Of a stretch of 64,000 nucleotides of DNA, positions 1-8,435 are shown piece by piece (within the stretch, counting starts at the first letter, position 1; each line of letters begins with the position of its first letter). The position numbers and the translations under genes were made by a program. Origin of the DNA: Planomonospora sp. ID82291 (GTDB taxonomy: Bacteria > Actinomycetota > Actinomycetes > Streptosporangiales > Streptosporangiaceae); contig NZ_JABTEX010000001.1 in NCBI RefSeq assembly GCF_015711645.1, positions 124,001 to 188,000 on the forward strand. Reading direction: 5' to 3'. The notes beneath the pieces are model-generated. The model made no database searches. It saw only the letters and a list, made by a program, of their open reading frames with translations, and had not been told where the DNA came from.

Positions 1-1349
1 AGGCTCCGCACGAACCGGGCGTTGCCCAGCTCGTCGACGATGCCCCGGCGGTGGAGGTCCTCGAACCTGGCCAGCAGGACGGGCCGCGCCTCCTCGGCCA
101 TCCGGTCGCCCCGGCGCGCCTGCAGCAGCCCGGTGATCTCGGCCAGTTCCCCCGCCGAGTAGCCGGGGAAGCGGACCCGGGTCGCGAACCTGCTGGACAG
201 ACCGGGGTTGGAGGACAGGAAGGCGCCCATCTCCTTCTCGTAGCCGGCCAGGATGACGATCAGCCGGTCGCGGTCGTCCTCGGCCCGTTTGAGCAGCGTC
301 TGCACCGCCTCGGAGCCGAACCGGTCGGGCTGGCCGTCACCCGAGTTGATCAGGCTGTAGGCCTCGTCGACGAAGAGCACCCCGCCGAGCGCCCGGTCGA
401 TCAGCTCATTCGTCTTGATCGCCGTCGCCCCGAGGAACTCCCCCACCAGGTCGGCCCGCTGGGCCTCCACCACATAGGGCGTCTCCAGCAGGCCGAAGGC
501 GTAGAAGATCTTCGCGACGGTCCTGGCCACGCTGGTCTTCCCGGTGCCGGGCGGGCCGACGAAGACGAAGTGGCGCATCGGCGGGTCGGTCGCGTAGCCG
601 ACCTCCCTGCGCAGGCGGGAGGCCTCGATCGAGGCGGCGATGGAGCGGACCTGCTCCTTCACCGGAGCCAGGCCGACCATGCCGTCCAGCTCGCCGAGCG
701 CCTCCTCCACCGAGACGGGCGGCGGCTCGGCCCGCTCGGCGGACCGCTGCGGCGGCGGTCCGCCGTCCCTGAGCCTGACCCGGACCGGCTGCTCCGCGGC
801 CGTCGCCCTGGCCCTGGCCTGGCGGGCCTGGACCAGGCGGTAGACCAGCACGGCGGCGGCCGTGCCGTACGCGGCCCACAGGACGACGGTGGACGGGAAC
901 CCGGCGAGGACGAGGACGAGGGCGATCACTCCCGCGCCGGTCAGCGCCGCCAGCGTGGTCAGCCACGGCGGGACCCAGCTGATCAGGTGCGCGGCCCCCG
1001 CCGCCGGCAGGGCCAGGAGCATCAGCCCCAGCGGGATCCACGACTGCGGGAAGCGGCTGTCGAGCAGGCTCGTCATCGTCAGCCAGGGCGCCGCCACCGC
1101 CACCGTGGCGGCGGCCCGCGGGAAGCGCAGGGCGAGCGTGACGAAGCCGAGCAGGGCGAGCGTGAGGAGGAAGGCGGCGACCGGCTGCCAGCCCAGGCCC
1201 AGTGCCGTCCCGACCGCCCCGGTCAGCACGGCGAGGTGGATCAGCCTGCGCTTCCCCGGTGAAAGCTGGAAATAGCGCAGTCGCACCTGTTCGAACAGGT
1301 CCCGCGCCGCAGCCCGCCCCGCCGGCCTGGCCCTGTCGGAGTCCCGCAT
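1..1349 (-). CDS. CbxX/CfqX-type AAA+ ATPase, C-terminus cut by window edge
   Basis: Partial gene; about 449 codons are visible and the stop lies beyond base 1. The N-terminal 170 residues are hydrophobic and look like several membrane segments, followed by a Pro/Arg-rich linker. From about residue 225 comes an AAA+ module of the CbxX/CfqX (SpoVK, EccA-like) family. Walker A GPPGTGKT is at residues 265-272 and Walker B LFVDEA at 325-330, followed by a sensor-like ILAGYEKEM. The ATG at 1349 was chosen because translation is open from there and no earlier start fits. Such ATPases remodel protein complexes; the membrane-anchored N-terminus suggests action at the cytoplasmic membrane. No ESX genes are in view, so a type VII link is not supported. 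The family call is firm, the substrate unknown. Confidence 0.88.
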   Translation of the reverse strand, partial: MRDSDRARPAGRAAARDLFEQVRLRYFQLSPGKRRLIHLAVLTGAVGTALGLGWQPVAAFLLTLALLGFVTLALRFPRAAATVAVAAPWLTMTSLLDSRFPQSWIPLGLMLLALPAAGAAHLISWVPPWLTTLAALTGAGVIALVLVLAGFPSTVVLWAAYGTAAAVLVYRLVQARQARARATAAEQPVRVRLRDGGPPPQRSAERAEPPPVSVEEALGELDGMVGLAPVKEQVRSIAASIEASRLRREVGYATDPPMRHFVFVGPPGTGKTSVARTVAKIFYAFGLLETPYVVEAQRADLVGEFLGATAIKTNELIDRALGGVLFVDEAYSLINSGDGQPDRFGSEAVQTLLKRAEDDRDRLIVILAGYEKEMGAFLSSNPGLSSRFATRVRFPGYSAGELAEITGLLQARRGDRMAEEARPVLLARFEDLHRRGIVDELGNARFVRS

Positions 1350-1543
1350 CACGCCTCCCCGGTCTGCCCCCGGTTATACCGCACCGGGACGGGATTTGGG
1401 CGTGTCCGAGCACCGCGCGCCGGACGGGCCCGCGCCGCCCCGGTCCCGGCCCCGGTCCCGGCCCCGGCCCCGCCACCGGTCGCCGCCGCCGGTCGCCGCC
1501 GCCGGTCGCCGTGCGGATTCCCATGCGGATTCCGCCGGGCCGT
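1350..1543. repeat. Short G+C tandem repeats between two minus-strand genes
   Basis: The gap between the TPR protein stop and the AAA+ start holds simple repeats: CCGGTCCCGGCC-like units at about 1440-1470 and CGGTCGCCGCCGC-like units at about 1477-1510. No gene is seen. They could form a transcript hairpin, but no clean terminator was found. Confidence 0.5.
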
Positions 1544-3445
1544 TCACCCGTCGCGGAGGCGGTCCGGGTGGCGACCGGGGTACCGCCCGACCACGACGTG
1601 CTCGGGCGTGACCCGGAGCGTCTCGGCCTCGGCGTCACCGGTCGCGATGCCGCGCACCTCGGCCCAGAATCCGCGTTCCGACGGGTCGGTGACGAACACC
1701 GCCACCCTCGGATCGCGTTCGGCCGCGTCCCACGCGTCACCGGCGGCGACCAGGCGCAGCTCCCCGGCCGGGCCGACCGAGCCGACCGCGCCGACGGCCA
1801 GCGCGCGCGACCCCGTCCGGCCCGCGAAGGCGAGGATCACCCCGCGCGCGGAGGTGAAGGCGTGCCGCACCTCCCCGCTCAGGCGCACCGGAGGCCGCGC
1901 GTCGCCGGCCGGGTGGCGGCCGCGGCCGTCGCTCATGACCAGCGAGGCCCGCCGTGGTCCGGGCGTGCCCCTCCACCATGCCCGGACCGACCTGACGGCG
2001 TAGGCGGCCACCGCCGCCGCCAGCGCCCCGGCCGCCGCCTGCCACATCAGGCGGACCGGCCGGTCGGGGAACCCGAGGAGCGCCGCGGCGGCCGCTCCGC
2101 CGAGCGCGAGCGAGGCCGCCGCGAGGAGCGCCAGCGCCCCGGCGAGGCAGCGGTCCGCGGCCAGGATCCCGCGCAGGTGCGGGGCCAGGCCGCCGTCCCG
2201 GCGGGCCAGGGCCAGAGCGAGCGGTACGGCCGGCGCCCCGAGGCCCCAGCGGGGATCGTCCAGGACCTCGGCGGCCGCGGCGACTCCGGCCAGGACCGAC
2301 CACGCGCGCCCCGCCACGAGCCAGAGCGTCACCCCGGTGTCGCGCCCGGCCGCGCGGTCCCCGCCCGCCGCGGAGAACTCGGCGAGCGCCCGCACCGGCC
2401 GGCCCCGCCACGCCTCGGCCAGCGTCCGGGCGACGAGCAGCGCGACGCCGTTGAGGAGCACCACGCCCGCCGGAGCCGTCCACGGGCCCGCCGCGGACCC
2501 GGACGCCACCGCGGCGCCCGCCGGGACGCCCACCGGGATGCCCGCCGGCAGGCCCGGCAGCGTGCCCGGGAGGGTGGCGACCGCCGCGACGTAGGCGGCG
2601 ACCGCCACCGGCGCGGCCGCGACGGTCAGACCGAGCCACACGTCGCGGGCGAGCATCGCGGGGACGTAGGCCCAGAGCCCGATCCTGCGGGCCTGCCGGA
2701 GGGTGATCGCCAGGACCGCGGCGGGCGCCGCCGCGGCGGCGCAGATCCTCGCCCCGGAGGTGAGGCCGGGACCGAGGGCGACCGCGACGGCCGCGAGGAG
2801 GGCCGCGGCGAGCAGGATCCGGGTCTGCCGCGACCACGTCTCCAGGGCCCGCCGGGTCCGGCCGGTCTCCCGGGGGTCGACCGGCCAGGCGGGGTCGTGG
2901 TGGTTGCGGTGCCGCTCCCAGCGCAGGAACGCCAGACCGAGGTTGACCCTCGCGGCGGGGTGGTCGCCCGCCCTGCGCAGCGCGGCCCGGTAGGCGGCCC
3001 GGGCCCGGCGGTGCTCACCGCGCAGGAGCGCGAGGTCGCCCGCGAGCACGTGCGGGTCGGGCTCGTCGGGGGCGTAGCGCACCGCCCGGGCGGCCTGCGC
3101 CCACGCCTGCGCCCACCGCCCCGGGATCCGGCGGAGGGCCGAGCCGAGGCGCAGCCGCGCCGCCCAGGATCCCGGAGCCAGCCGTACGGCCTCCTCGGCG
3201 GCGGCCACGGCCTCCGCATCGCGGCCGAGCCGTTCGAAGGCGAGACTGGCCAGACGGTAGCCCCAGCCGGCGGCGGGCCCGTCCGGGGTGTCGTGCTCCA
3301 CCGCCCGGCGCGCGGCCTCCAGCGCCGCCTCCGGCCGGCCCCGCTCCAGCCGCTCCAGGGCGGCGGCGCACCACCGGTGCGGATCGTCCGGGTCCGGCGG
3401 GGCCGGGGCCTCGACGAGGTCCCGGCCACCGGAACCGCTCACCAC
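1544..3445 (-). CDS. TPR-repeat, multi-pass membrane protein with C-terminal split-barrel-like domain
   Basis: About 633 aa from the GTG at 3445. The frame is open up to an ATG at 3592, but the bases beyond 3445 are AT-richer, contain a palindrome and encode no plausible protein. Residues 15-200 are tetratricopeptide-like (repeated AALERLERGRPEAALEAARRA and AAEEAVRLAPGSWAA patterns). A 350-residue stretch with about eight hydrophobic segments follows. The last 125 residues (around AFTSARGVILAFAGRTG and VAVFVTDPSERGFWAEVRG) resemble the PPOX/FMN-binding split barrel. The function is unknown; the combination suggests a membrane scaffold with a flavin- or heme-binding tail. The split-barrel call is the weakest part. 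It lies 195 bp upstream of the AAA+ gene on the same strand. Confidence 0.75.
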   Translation of the reverse strand: MVSGSGGRDLVEAPAPPDPDDPHRWCAAALERLERGRPEAALEAARRAVEHDTPDGPAAGWGYRLASLAFERLGRDAEAVAAAEEAVRLAPGSWAARLRLGSALRRIPGRWAQAWAQAARAVRYAPDEPDPHVLAGDLALLRGEHRRARAAYRAALRRAGDHPAARVNLGLAFLRWERHRNHHDPAWPVDPRETGRTRRALETWSRQTRILLAAALLAAVAVALGPGLTSGARICAAAAAPAAVLAITLRQARRIGLWAYVPAMLARDVWLGLTVAAAPVAVAAYVAAVATLPGTLPGLPAGIPVGVPAGAAVASGSAAGPWTAPAGVVLLNGVALLVARTLAEAWRGRPVRALAEFSAAGGDRAAGRDTGVTLWLVAGRAWSVLAGVAAAAEVLDDPRWGLGAPAVPLALALARRDGGLAPHLRGILAADRCLAGALALLAAASLALGGAAAAALLGFPDRPVRLMWQAAAGALAAAVAAYAVRSVRAWWRGTPGPRRASLVMSDGRGRHPAGDARPPVRLSGEVRHAFTSARGVILAFAGRTGSRALAVGAVGSVGPAGELRLVAAGDAWDAAERDPRVAVFVTDPSERGFWAEVRGIATGDAEAETLRVTPEHVVVGRYPGRHPDRLRDG

Positions 3446-3535
3446 GACGGCTCTCGCACCTGGCGCTGACTCCCCACGACCGCCATGGTGCGGGGAGGAC
3501 CACCGTTTGCCTAGACGCCGGATAGAGGGGTCTAT

Positions 3536-3547
3536 CTCTCTAGAGAG
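3536..3547. promoter_or_regulatory. Perfect 12-bp palindrome CTCTCTAGAGAG
   Basis: A perfect inverted repeat in an AT-richer pocket between the divergent TPR-protein gene and MFS exporter gene. Its place in a divergent promoter region makes it a candidate operator. No regulator gene lies next to it, so what binds it is unknown. Confidence 0.4.
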
Positions 3548-3640
3548 GTCGCGGCTTCCCCAGGAGGAGTGGCCTATTTCATCCTGAATCAATCATTCAA
3601 CGCGACCCGTCCACGCCGGCCGATGGCCTAAGCTGCCACG

Positions 3641-3679
3641 CATGTTCGCCCGGGCAGGCACCCCCGCCAGCCGCGCATG
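3641..3679 (+). CDS. Possible 12-codon leader ORF overlapping the MFS start
   Basis: An ATG at 3641 opens a 12-residue reading frame (MFARAGTPASRA) whose TGA overlaps the MFS ATG as ATGA. The MFS start itself has no clear Shine-Dalgarno sequence, so translational coupling from this mini-ORF is possible. No composition bias suggests an attenuator. Chance occurrence cannot be excluded. Confidence 0.25.
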
Positions 3680-5224
3680 AGCGCCATGGGGGTCGCCGCC
3701 GTCACCAGGCGCGCCGGGACCGGCACGCGCTCATCCGGGACCGGCCGCTGGTCGGTCCTCGCCCTGCTCTGCCTGAGTCTGCTGCTCATCGCGGTGGACG
3801 CCACCGTGCTGCACGTCGCGGGCCCGGCCCTGACCGCGGCGCTCGACCCGGACTCCGTGCAGATGCTGTGGATCGTCGACGGCTACTCCCTGGTGGTCGC
3901 ACCGCTGCTGCTCACCTTCGGCACGCTCGGCGACCGCCACGGGCGCAGACGCCTGGTGCTGGCCGGCTACGTGGTGTTCGGGGTGGCCTCGGCCGCCGCC
4001 GCGTTCGCCCCCACGGCCTCCGCGCTCATCGCCGCGCGGATGCTCCTCGGCGTCGGCGGAGCCATGATCATGCCGGCCACGCTCTCCATCATCCGGCAGG
4101 TCTTCACCGACCGCCGCGAGCGGGCGATCGCCCTGGGGGTGTGGAGCGCGGTCGCGGCGGCCGGAGCGGCGACCGGGCCGCTGCTCGGCGGGCTGCTCGT
4201 CGAGCACTTCTGGTGGGGCGCCGTCTTCCTGATCAACGTGCCGATCCTGCTGGCCCTGCTGCCCGCCGCGGCGCGCATCCTGCCGGACTGCCGGACCCGC
4301 GCCGGGCAGCCGTGGGACGCGCCGAGCGCGCTGCTGTCGGTCCTGGGCATCCTCGCGTTCGCGTTCGGCCTGAAGGAGGCGGGCGCCGGCCACCCGGAGG
4401 GGGCGGCGGTCTTCCTGGGCGGCGTCGCGCTGCTGACCTGGTTCGTGCGCCGGCAGCGGCGGCTGGCCGTCCCCCTGGTGGACCTGAGCCTGTTTGCGCG
4501 GCGGTCCTTCTCCGTCGGGGTGGCCGCGGTGCTGCTGACCGTCTTCTCCCTGGTCGGCCTCCAGCTGATGCTCGCCCAGTACCTCCAGCTCGTGCTCGGC
4601 GACAGCCCGCCCGGAGCCGCGGTCCGGATGCTGCCGCTGATGGCCGCCTCGGTGGCCGGCGGCCTCGCCGGCGCGCACCTGCTGCGGCGGCTCGGACTGC
4701 GCCTCACGATGGGCGGCGGCCTGGCGCTGACCGCGCTGTCGCTGGCCCCCACCCTGGCGTGGGGGACCGAGGAGCACCCGCTGGCGCTCGCGCTCTGCTT
4801 CGTCGGCATCGGCTTCGGCATCCAGGTGGCGCTGCTGGCCGCCTCCGACACGATCATGTCCTCGGTCCCCGAGTCCCAGGCGGGCGGTGCCGCCGCGATC
4901 GAGGAGACCGCCTACGAACTCGGCGCCGGACTGGGCGTCGCGGTGCTCGGCACGGTCACCACCGCCGTCTACGCCCCTTCGCTGCCCCCCGTCGAGGGCG
5001 TCTCCGCCGGGCTGATGGAGCGGGCCCGCCAGTCCCTGGCCGCCGCCGGAGCCGTGGCCCAGGAACTCGGCGGTCCGCACGGGGCCGCCCTGCTGGCCCG
5101 GGCCCGGGTCGCCTTCGTCGCCGGGCTGCACTCCACGATCGTCGTCAGCGTGCTGCTGCTCGGCGTCACCGCCGCCGCGGTGGCGTTCCTGGTGCGTGGG
5201 TCCGACGACCCCGGCCCGGACTGA
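3677..5224 (+). CDS. DHA2-type MFS drug exporter (EmrB/QacA family)
   Basis: 515 aa with about 14 hydrophobic segments, the size and topology of DHA2 proton-coupled multidrug exporters in the cytoplasmic membrane. Family marks visible: an early acidic residue in TM1 (LLLIAVDATVLHVAGPAL), the loop GTLGDRHGRRR (motif A), and the TM5 antiporter signature region around AAAGAATGPLLGGLL. The start follows an upstream mini-ORF by overlap; the cytosolic N-terminus before TM1 is about 25 residues. No TetR or MarR gene is adjacent. Substrates of this family are hydrophobic drugs, dyes or endogenous antibiotics; the real substrate cannot be read from sequence. Confidence 0.92.
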   Translation: MSAMGVAAVTRRAGTGTRSSGTGRWSVLALLCLSLLLIAVDATVLHVAGPALTAALDPDSVQMLWIVDGYSLVVAPLLLTFGTLGDRHGRRRLVLAGYVVFGVASAAAAFAPTASALIAARMLLGVGGAMIMPATLSIIRQVFTDRRERAIALGVWSAVAAAGAATGPLLGGLLVEHFWWGAVFLINVPILLALLPAAARILPDCRTRAGQPWDAPSALLSVLGILAFAFGLKEAGAGHPEGAAVFLGGVALLTWFVRRQRRLAVPLVDLSLFARRSFSVGVAAVLLTVFSLVGLQLMLAQYLQLVLGDSPPGAAVRMLPLMAASVAGGLAGAHLLRRLGLRLTMGGGLALTALSLAPTLAWGTEEHPLALALCFVGIGFGIQVALLAASDTIMSSVPESQAGGAAAIEETAYELGAGLGVAVLGTVTTAVYAPSLPPVEGVSAGLMERARQSLAAAGAVAQELGGPHGAALLARARVAFVAGLHSTIVVSVLLLGVTAAAVAFLVRGSDDPGPD

Positions 5225-5291
5225 CCGGGTCCGGATGATTGCCGGTCGCGGCTATGGGCAAGAGCCGCGGACCGGACCAGAATGAGGAGCC

Positions 5292-6083
5292 GTGCGACAA
5301 ACCCTCCATGACATCGCCGCTCTGGCCGCCAGGCTGGGCGTCGGCGGGATCTTCTTCGCCAACGGCTGGGACAAGCTGGAGGCGGGCCTGACCGCGACCG
5401 GCCTGCAGTTCGCCACGCTGGGCGCCCCGGCCCCGGGGGTCTGGGCCGCGACGACCATGCTGACGGAGCTCATCGGCGGGGCCCTGCTGGTGGCCGGCCT
5501 GGCCGTACCCGTCTGCGGGCTGCTGCTGTTCGCCGAGGCCGTCGCGGTGTTCGTGATCGCCAACGGCGACCAGGGGCTCCCGCTGACCGGCGGCGAGGTG
5601 AACCTGATCGTCGCGCTCGGCGCGGCCTCGGTGCTGCTGGCCGTCAACGGGGCCGGGCGTCTGTCGGTCGACCACATGGTGGTGATCAAGAGGCGTGAGG
5701 CCGAGGCCGCGGAGGACTTCGCCGCCGACTCCGAGGCCGACGACGTGCTCGCCTCGCTGCGCGAGCCGGAGGCGTCCGCCCCGGGCGCGGCTCCCGCTCC
5801 GGCTCCGGGCGCGGCCCCGGGTGCGGCGGTACGGCGGCCCGGCCCGGGCAGATCCCGCGCCTCGGAGGCGCCGGACGTCCGGGGGACCGCGGGCGACGGC
5901 GCCGGCGAGACCGCCGGGCCCGCCCGGCCGCGGGGCCGCCGCCGGGACGGCGGCGACGGCAGGAGCAGAGGCGGCGGAAGCGGCGACGGCGGCGAGGACG
6001 CAGGCACCACCGAGCGGCCCGCGCCCGGCAAGCGGGGGGACGTCCTGGTGGCCAAGGAGGAGGACGCCTCGGCGGACGGTTGA
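5292..6083 (+). CDS. DoxX-family membrane protein with long disordered tail
   Basis: 263 aa from a GTG at 5292 preceded by GAGGAG. Residues 1-130 form the four-helix DoxX-type membrane domain (LGVGGIFFANGWDKLEAGL, then three more hydrophobic segments). The tail of about 125 residues is low complexity: Asp/Glu-rich, then Pro/Ala, then Arg/Gly-rich. The DoxX/DoxD superfamily is linked to redox stress and thiosulfate or quinone chemistry; in mycobacteria a DoxX protein partners superoxide dismutase at the membrane. No such partner is adjacent. The tail is probably cytosolic and unstructured. Confidence 0.85.
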   Translation: MRQTLHDIAALAARLGVGGIFFANGWDKLEAGLTATGLQFATLGAPAPGVWAATTMLTELIGGALLVAGLAVPVCGLLLFAEAVAVFVIANGDQGLPLTGGEVNLIVALGAASVLLAVNGAGRLSVDHMVVIKRREAEAAEDFAADSEADDVLASLREPEASAPGAAPAPAPGAAPGAAVRRPGPGRSRASEAPDVRGTAGDGAGETAGPARPRGRRRDGGDGRSRGGGSGDGGEDAGTTERPAPGKRGDVLVAKEEDASADG

Positions 6084-6210
6084 CCCGGCACCGGCCCGGC
6101 GGGGAGGCGGCGCCGGACCTCTCGCCCGTCCTCCGCCCGGCCGCGGGGCGGCGGTCCGTCATCTCACATCATGATCCGTCCGGTGCGCGATCGCTGATCT
6201 TGCCGCCACA

Positions 6211-7371
6211 ATGTCCGACATGCGACTACCCGGCTGGTTCGCCGAGCGGGCGGAGCCCGCTCCCTCCGAGGGCGAACTGCGCGTCTCCACGATCGAACTC
6301 TTCTTCGACCTGGTCTTCGTCTTCACCGTCACCCAGCTCACCGGGCTCGTGGCCGACGGCATCCAGGAGGGCCGGCCTTTCGAGGGCGCCCTCCGGGTGC
6401 TGCTGGTCTTCGGCGTCCTGTGGTGGATGTACGCGGGCTACGCCTGGCTCACCAACGCGGTCCCCCCGGTCCGGCCGGCCCGACGGGTGCTGATCCTGCT
6501 CGGCATGGCCGGCTTCCTGATCACGGCACTGGCGATCCCGTCTGCCTTCGACGGCGACGGCCCGGCGTTCGCGGTCGGCTACCTGCTGCTGATCCTCGTG
6601 CACGCGGGGCTGTACCTCCAGTCGACCGCGGCCATCTCCCGGGTGATCCCGTTCAACCTCGGCGGGGTCGCGCTGATCGGCCTGGCCGGCCTGGTCGGCA
6701 GGCCGTACGACCACCTGCTCTGGGGCGCGGCGGTGCTGCTGCTGTGGGCAAGCCCCTACTTCATCGGGCAGAAGGGCTTCGAGCTGCGGGCCGGGCACAT
6801 CGTCGAGCGGCACGGGCTGCTGGTGATCGTGGTGCTCGGCGAGTCGATCGTGGCGCTGGGCATCGGCGCCGAGGGGCTCCACGTCGGTCCCGCCCTCGGC
6901 GTGACCGCGGCGCTCGGCCTCGCGCTGGCCGCCTGCCTGTGGTGGGTCTACTTCGGCGGAGACGACGAGACGCGCGCCGAGCACGTCCTCGCCGAGGCCG
7001 AGCCGGTACGGCGCACCCGCCTGGTCCTCGGCGCCTACTTCTACGCGCACATCCCGATGCTGCTGGGCGTCGTCGCGGTCGCGGCCGGGGTCAAGAAGGC
7101 GATCGGCCATCCGATCGACCCGCTCAAACCCGCGGCCGCCGCCACCCTGGCCGTCGGCGTCACGCTCTTCCTGGCGGGCAGCGCCTGGTTCCGCCGGGTG
7201 CTGGGAATCGGCGGCAACCACCTGCGGATCGCCGGGGCGCTGGCCGCCCCGGTGAGCGTGGTCCTCGGTCTCTGGTCGGCCGTGGCCCAGCTGATCGGCC
7301 TGGTCGCCCTGGTGGCTGCGGCGGTCGTCCGCGAAAGGCGCCCGGCCGCGGTCTCCCCGCCCGTCCGCTGA
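6211..7371 (+). CDS. Low temperature requirement protein A (LtrA) family membrane protein
   Basis: 386 aa with about eleven hydrophobic segments. The LtrA signature is clear: STIELFFDLVFVFTVTQLT near residue 28, WWMYAGYAWLTN at about 70, and the ERHGLLVIVVLGESIVALG block near residue 210. First described in Listeria as needed for growth in the cold; the biochemical role remains undefined. The ATG at 6211 encodes a short cytosolic lead of about 30 residues before TM1. It stands alone on the plus strand, 127 bp after the DoxX gene, and may share its transcript. Length matches the family. Confidence 0.92.
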   Translation: MSDMRLPGWFAERAEPAPSEGELRVSTIELFFDLVFVFTVTQLTGLVADGIQEGRPFEGALRVLLVFGVLWWMYAGYAWLTNAVPPVRPARRVLILLGMAGFLITALAIPSAFDGDGPAFAVGYLLLILVHAGLYLQSTAAISRVIPFNLGGVALIGLAGLVGRPYDHLLWGAAVLLLWASPYFIGQKGFELRAGHIVERHGLLVIVVLGESIVALGIGAEGLHVGPALGVTAALGLALAACLWWVYFGGDDETRAEHVLAEAEPVRRTRLVLGAYFYAHIPMLLGVVAVAAGVKKAIGHPIDPLKPAAAATLAVGVTLFLAGSAWFRRVLGIGGNHLRIAGALAAPVSVVLGLWSAVAQLIGLVALVAAAVVRERRPAAVSPPVR

Positions 7372-7472
7372 CGCCGGGACTCCCGCGTCCCGGAACCCAC
7401 CACGACCGCGCCTTCACAACCGCGCCCGGAGGCGGCGCCGCCGACGTCCCCGAGACGGCGTCGCCGGCGGGC

Positions 7473-7760
7473 CTACCGCCGGGCGGTCTTCGCCACCCCC
7501 TGCCGCAGGCCCTGCTGCACCGGGATGTCGGCCCGGTCGACGATCGTGCTCTCCCCCTCGCTGCGGGCGCAGTGCGCGCAGCAGTACCAGCGCCGGTCGG
7601 CCTCGACCCCGTGTCCGACGATCCGGACCCCGCAGTGCTCGCAGATCGGCGCCATCATCTGGATCGCGCACTCGAAGCAGTCGAAGGTGTGCACCGCCCC
7701 CTGGGCGTGCACCTCGAAACTCATGTCGTAGTCGTTCCCGCAGACTTCGCACTGTGCCAT
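7473..7760 (-). CDS. Small cysteine-rich zinc-ribbon-like protein (metallothionein-like)
   Basis: 95 aa. The ATG at 7760 was chosen over an upstream in-frame ATG at 7814 because GGGGGG sits nine bases before it. Four CxxC or CC-type clusters are visible: CEVCGNDY at residue 4, FDCFECAIQ, ICEHCGVR, and YCCAHCARS near residue 67. The arrangement suggests two structural zinc sites; the YCCAHCA block recalls bacterial metallothioneins. It is probably a cytosolic metal-binding protein or a small adaptor. It is isolated: LtrA converges on it from the left. Confidence 0.75.
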   Translation of the reverse strand: MAQCEVCGNDYDMSFEVHAQGAVHTFDCFECAIQMMAPICEHCGVRIVGHGVEADRRWYCCAHCARSEGESTIVDRADIPVQQGLRQGVAKTARR

Positions 7761-8005
7761 GTTTCCCCCCGAAAACTCGTGGCGTTTCCCGGAGGGGTCT
7801 ACCCAGAACCGCACATCCGACGCGCCGGTCCGCCGTCACGGGGAGTGAGAACGGAAAGTCCCGGAGTCACGAAACCCATTGAACCCGGACGCGTCACACC
7901 TATAGGTTTGCCGCCGTGGACGCCACGGAAGCCGCCAGGCAAGCGGTTGCCAATCGCACGTCAAGCGGGAGCGGCCATAGTCGAGGGCGAGGAAAGGGGC
8001 CGATC
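7761..8005. other. Intergenic region with no recognised gene
   Basis: About 245 bases of mixed composition. The plus-strand frame open from 7916 does not look like protein before 8006. An 8-bp palindrome CCTATAGG lies at about 7900. The region must hold the promoter of the Cys-rich protein gene, but no clear -35/-10 pair could be picked out. Confidence 0.4.
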
Positions 8006-8107
8006 ATGCGACGCATCAGGATCACCCGGCCGCGCGGCCGCCGCCGCCCCACCCGGACGTCCGACCTGGACCTCAGGTCGCCGTCGGGGCGACGGCTCCC
8101 CTACTGA
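8006..8107 (+). CDS. Possible 33-residue arginine-rich small protein
   Basis: An ATG at 8006 follows GAGGAAAGGGG at good spacing, one of the better ribosome-binding sites in the window. The product would be 33 aa with 13 Arg residues (RRIRITRPRGRRRPTRTS near the start). No family is recognised. Arg-rich frames arise easily in GC-rich DNA, so only the strong ribosome-binding site supports it. It ends 73 bases before the next small gene. Confidence 0.35.
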   Translation: MRRIRITRPRGRRRPTRTSDLDLRSPSGRRLPY

Positions 8108-8133
8108 CAAGATCTTTACGGTCGTCTTATACG
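8104..8133 (+). promoter_or_regulatory. Sigma-70-like promoter for the small gene at 8181
   Basis: CTGACA at 8104-8109 and TATACG at 8128-8133, separated by 18 bases. The stretch 8104-8160 is clearly AT-rich against the local background. The predicted start of transcription is near 8140, leaving a leader of about 40 bases. Confidence 0.55.
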
Positions 8134-8180
8134 ATTAAGTGCATAGTGCGCATAACGGAACAATCACGCCGGGGGGCTCA

Positions 8181-8354
8181 ATGAAGAGGCTTGTGGCCGT
8201 GCCGCCGTACGTCACGCGACTCAAGATCCGGGACATCCGTTCCGGAACGCGCCGCAGGACGAGCGGTGATGCCAAGGTCGTCGATCTGCGCGCCTACACG
8301 GGCCGGAACGTCGTCCGTCTCCCTCTCGCGAGCGGGCCCACTCCCGCGGCCTGA
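8181..8354 (+). CDS. 57-residue basic small protein with its own promoter and terminator
   Basis: The ATG at 8181 follows GGGGGG at about eight bases; an upstream in-frame ATG at 8139 lacks a ribosome-binding site and overlaps the predicted transcription start. The product (starting MKRLVAVPPYVTRLKIRDIR) is 57 aa, basic, with no Cys, signal peptide or membrane segment. No family is recognised. Support comes from context: a promoter at 8104-8133 and a clean intrinsic terminator at 8384-8413 bracket it exactly. Possible roles include a small nucleic-acid-binding protein or a peptide precursor; neither is shown. An RNA whose function is not coding is the alternative. Confidence 0.55.
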   Translation: MKRLVAVPPYVTRLKIRDIRSGTRRRTSGDAKVVDLRAYTGRNVVRLPLASGPTPAA

Positions 8355-8383
8355 AGCGGATCGCGCCACGACCCGAGCAATCC

Positions 8384-8413
8384 GGAAAAGACCCGCCTCG
8401 TGCGGGTCTTTCC
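8384..8413. terminator. Bidirectional intrinsic terminator
   Basis: Arms AAAGACCCGC (8387-8396) and GCGGGTCTTT (8402-8411) are a perfect 10-bp stem around the loop CTCGT. A/T runs at both ends give a U-tract on either strand. It serves the small plus-strand gene and the convergent MocR gene. Confidence 0.88.
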
Positions 8414-8435
8414 GCATTTCCAGGGCTTTCGGAGA

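Noticed and set aside
1-1349. Type VII secretion locus suggested by the AAA+ gene
   Set aside because: No EccB, EccC, EccD, PE/PPE or WXG100 gene is near; CbxX-type AAA+ proteins occur outside such loci.
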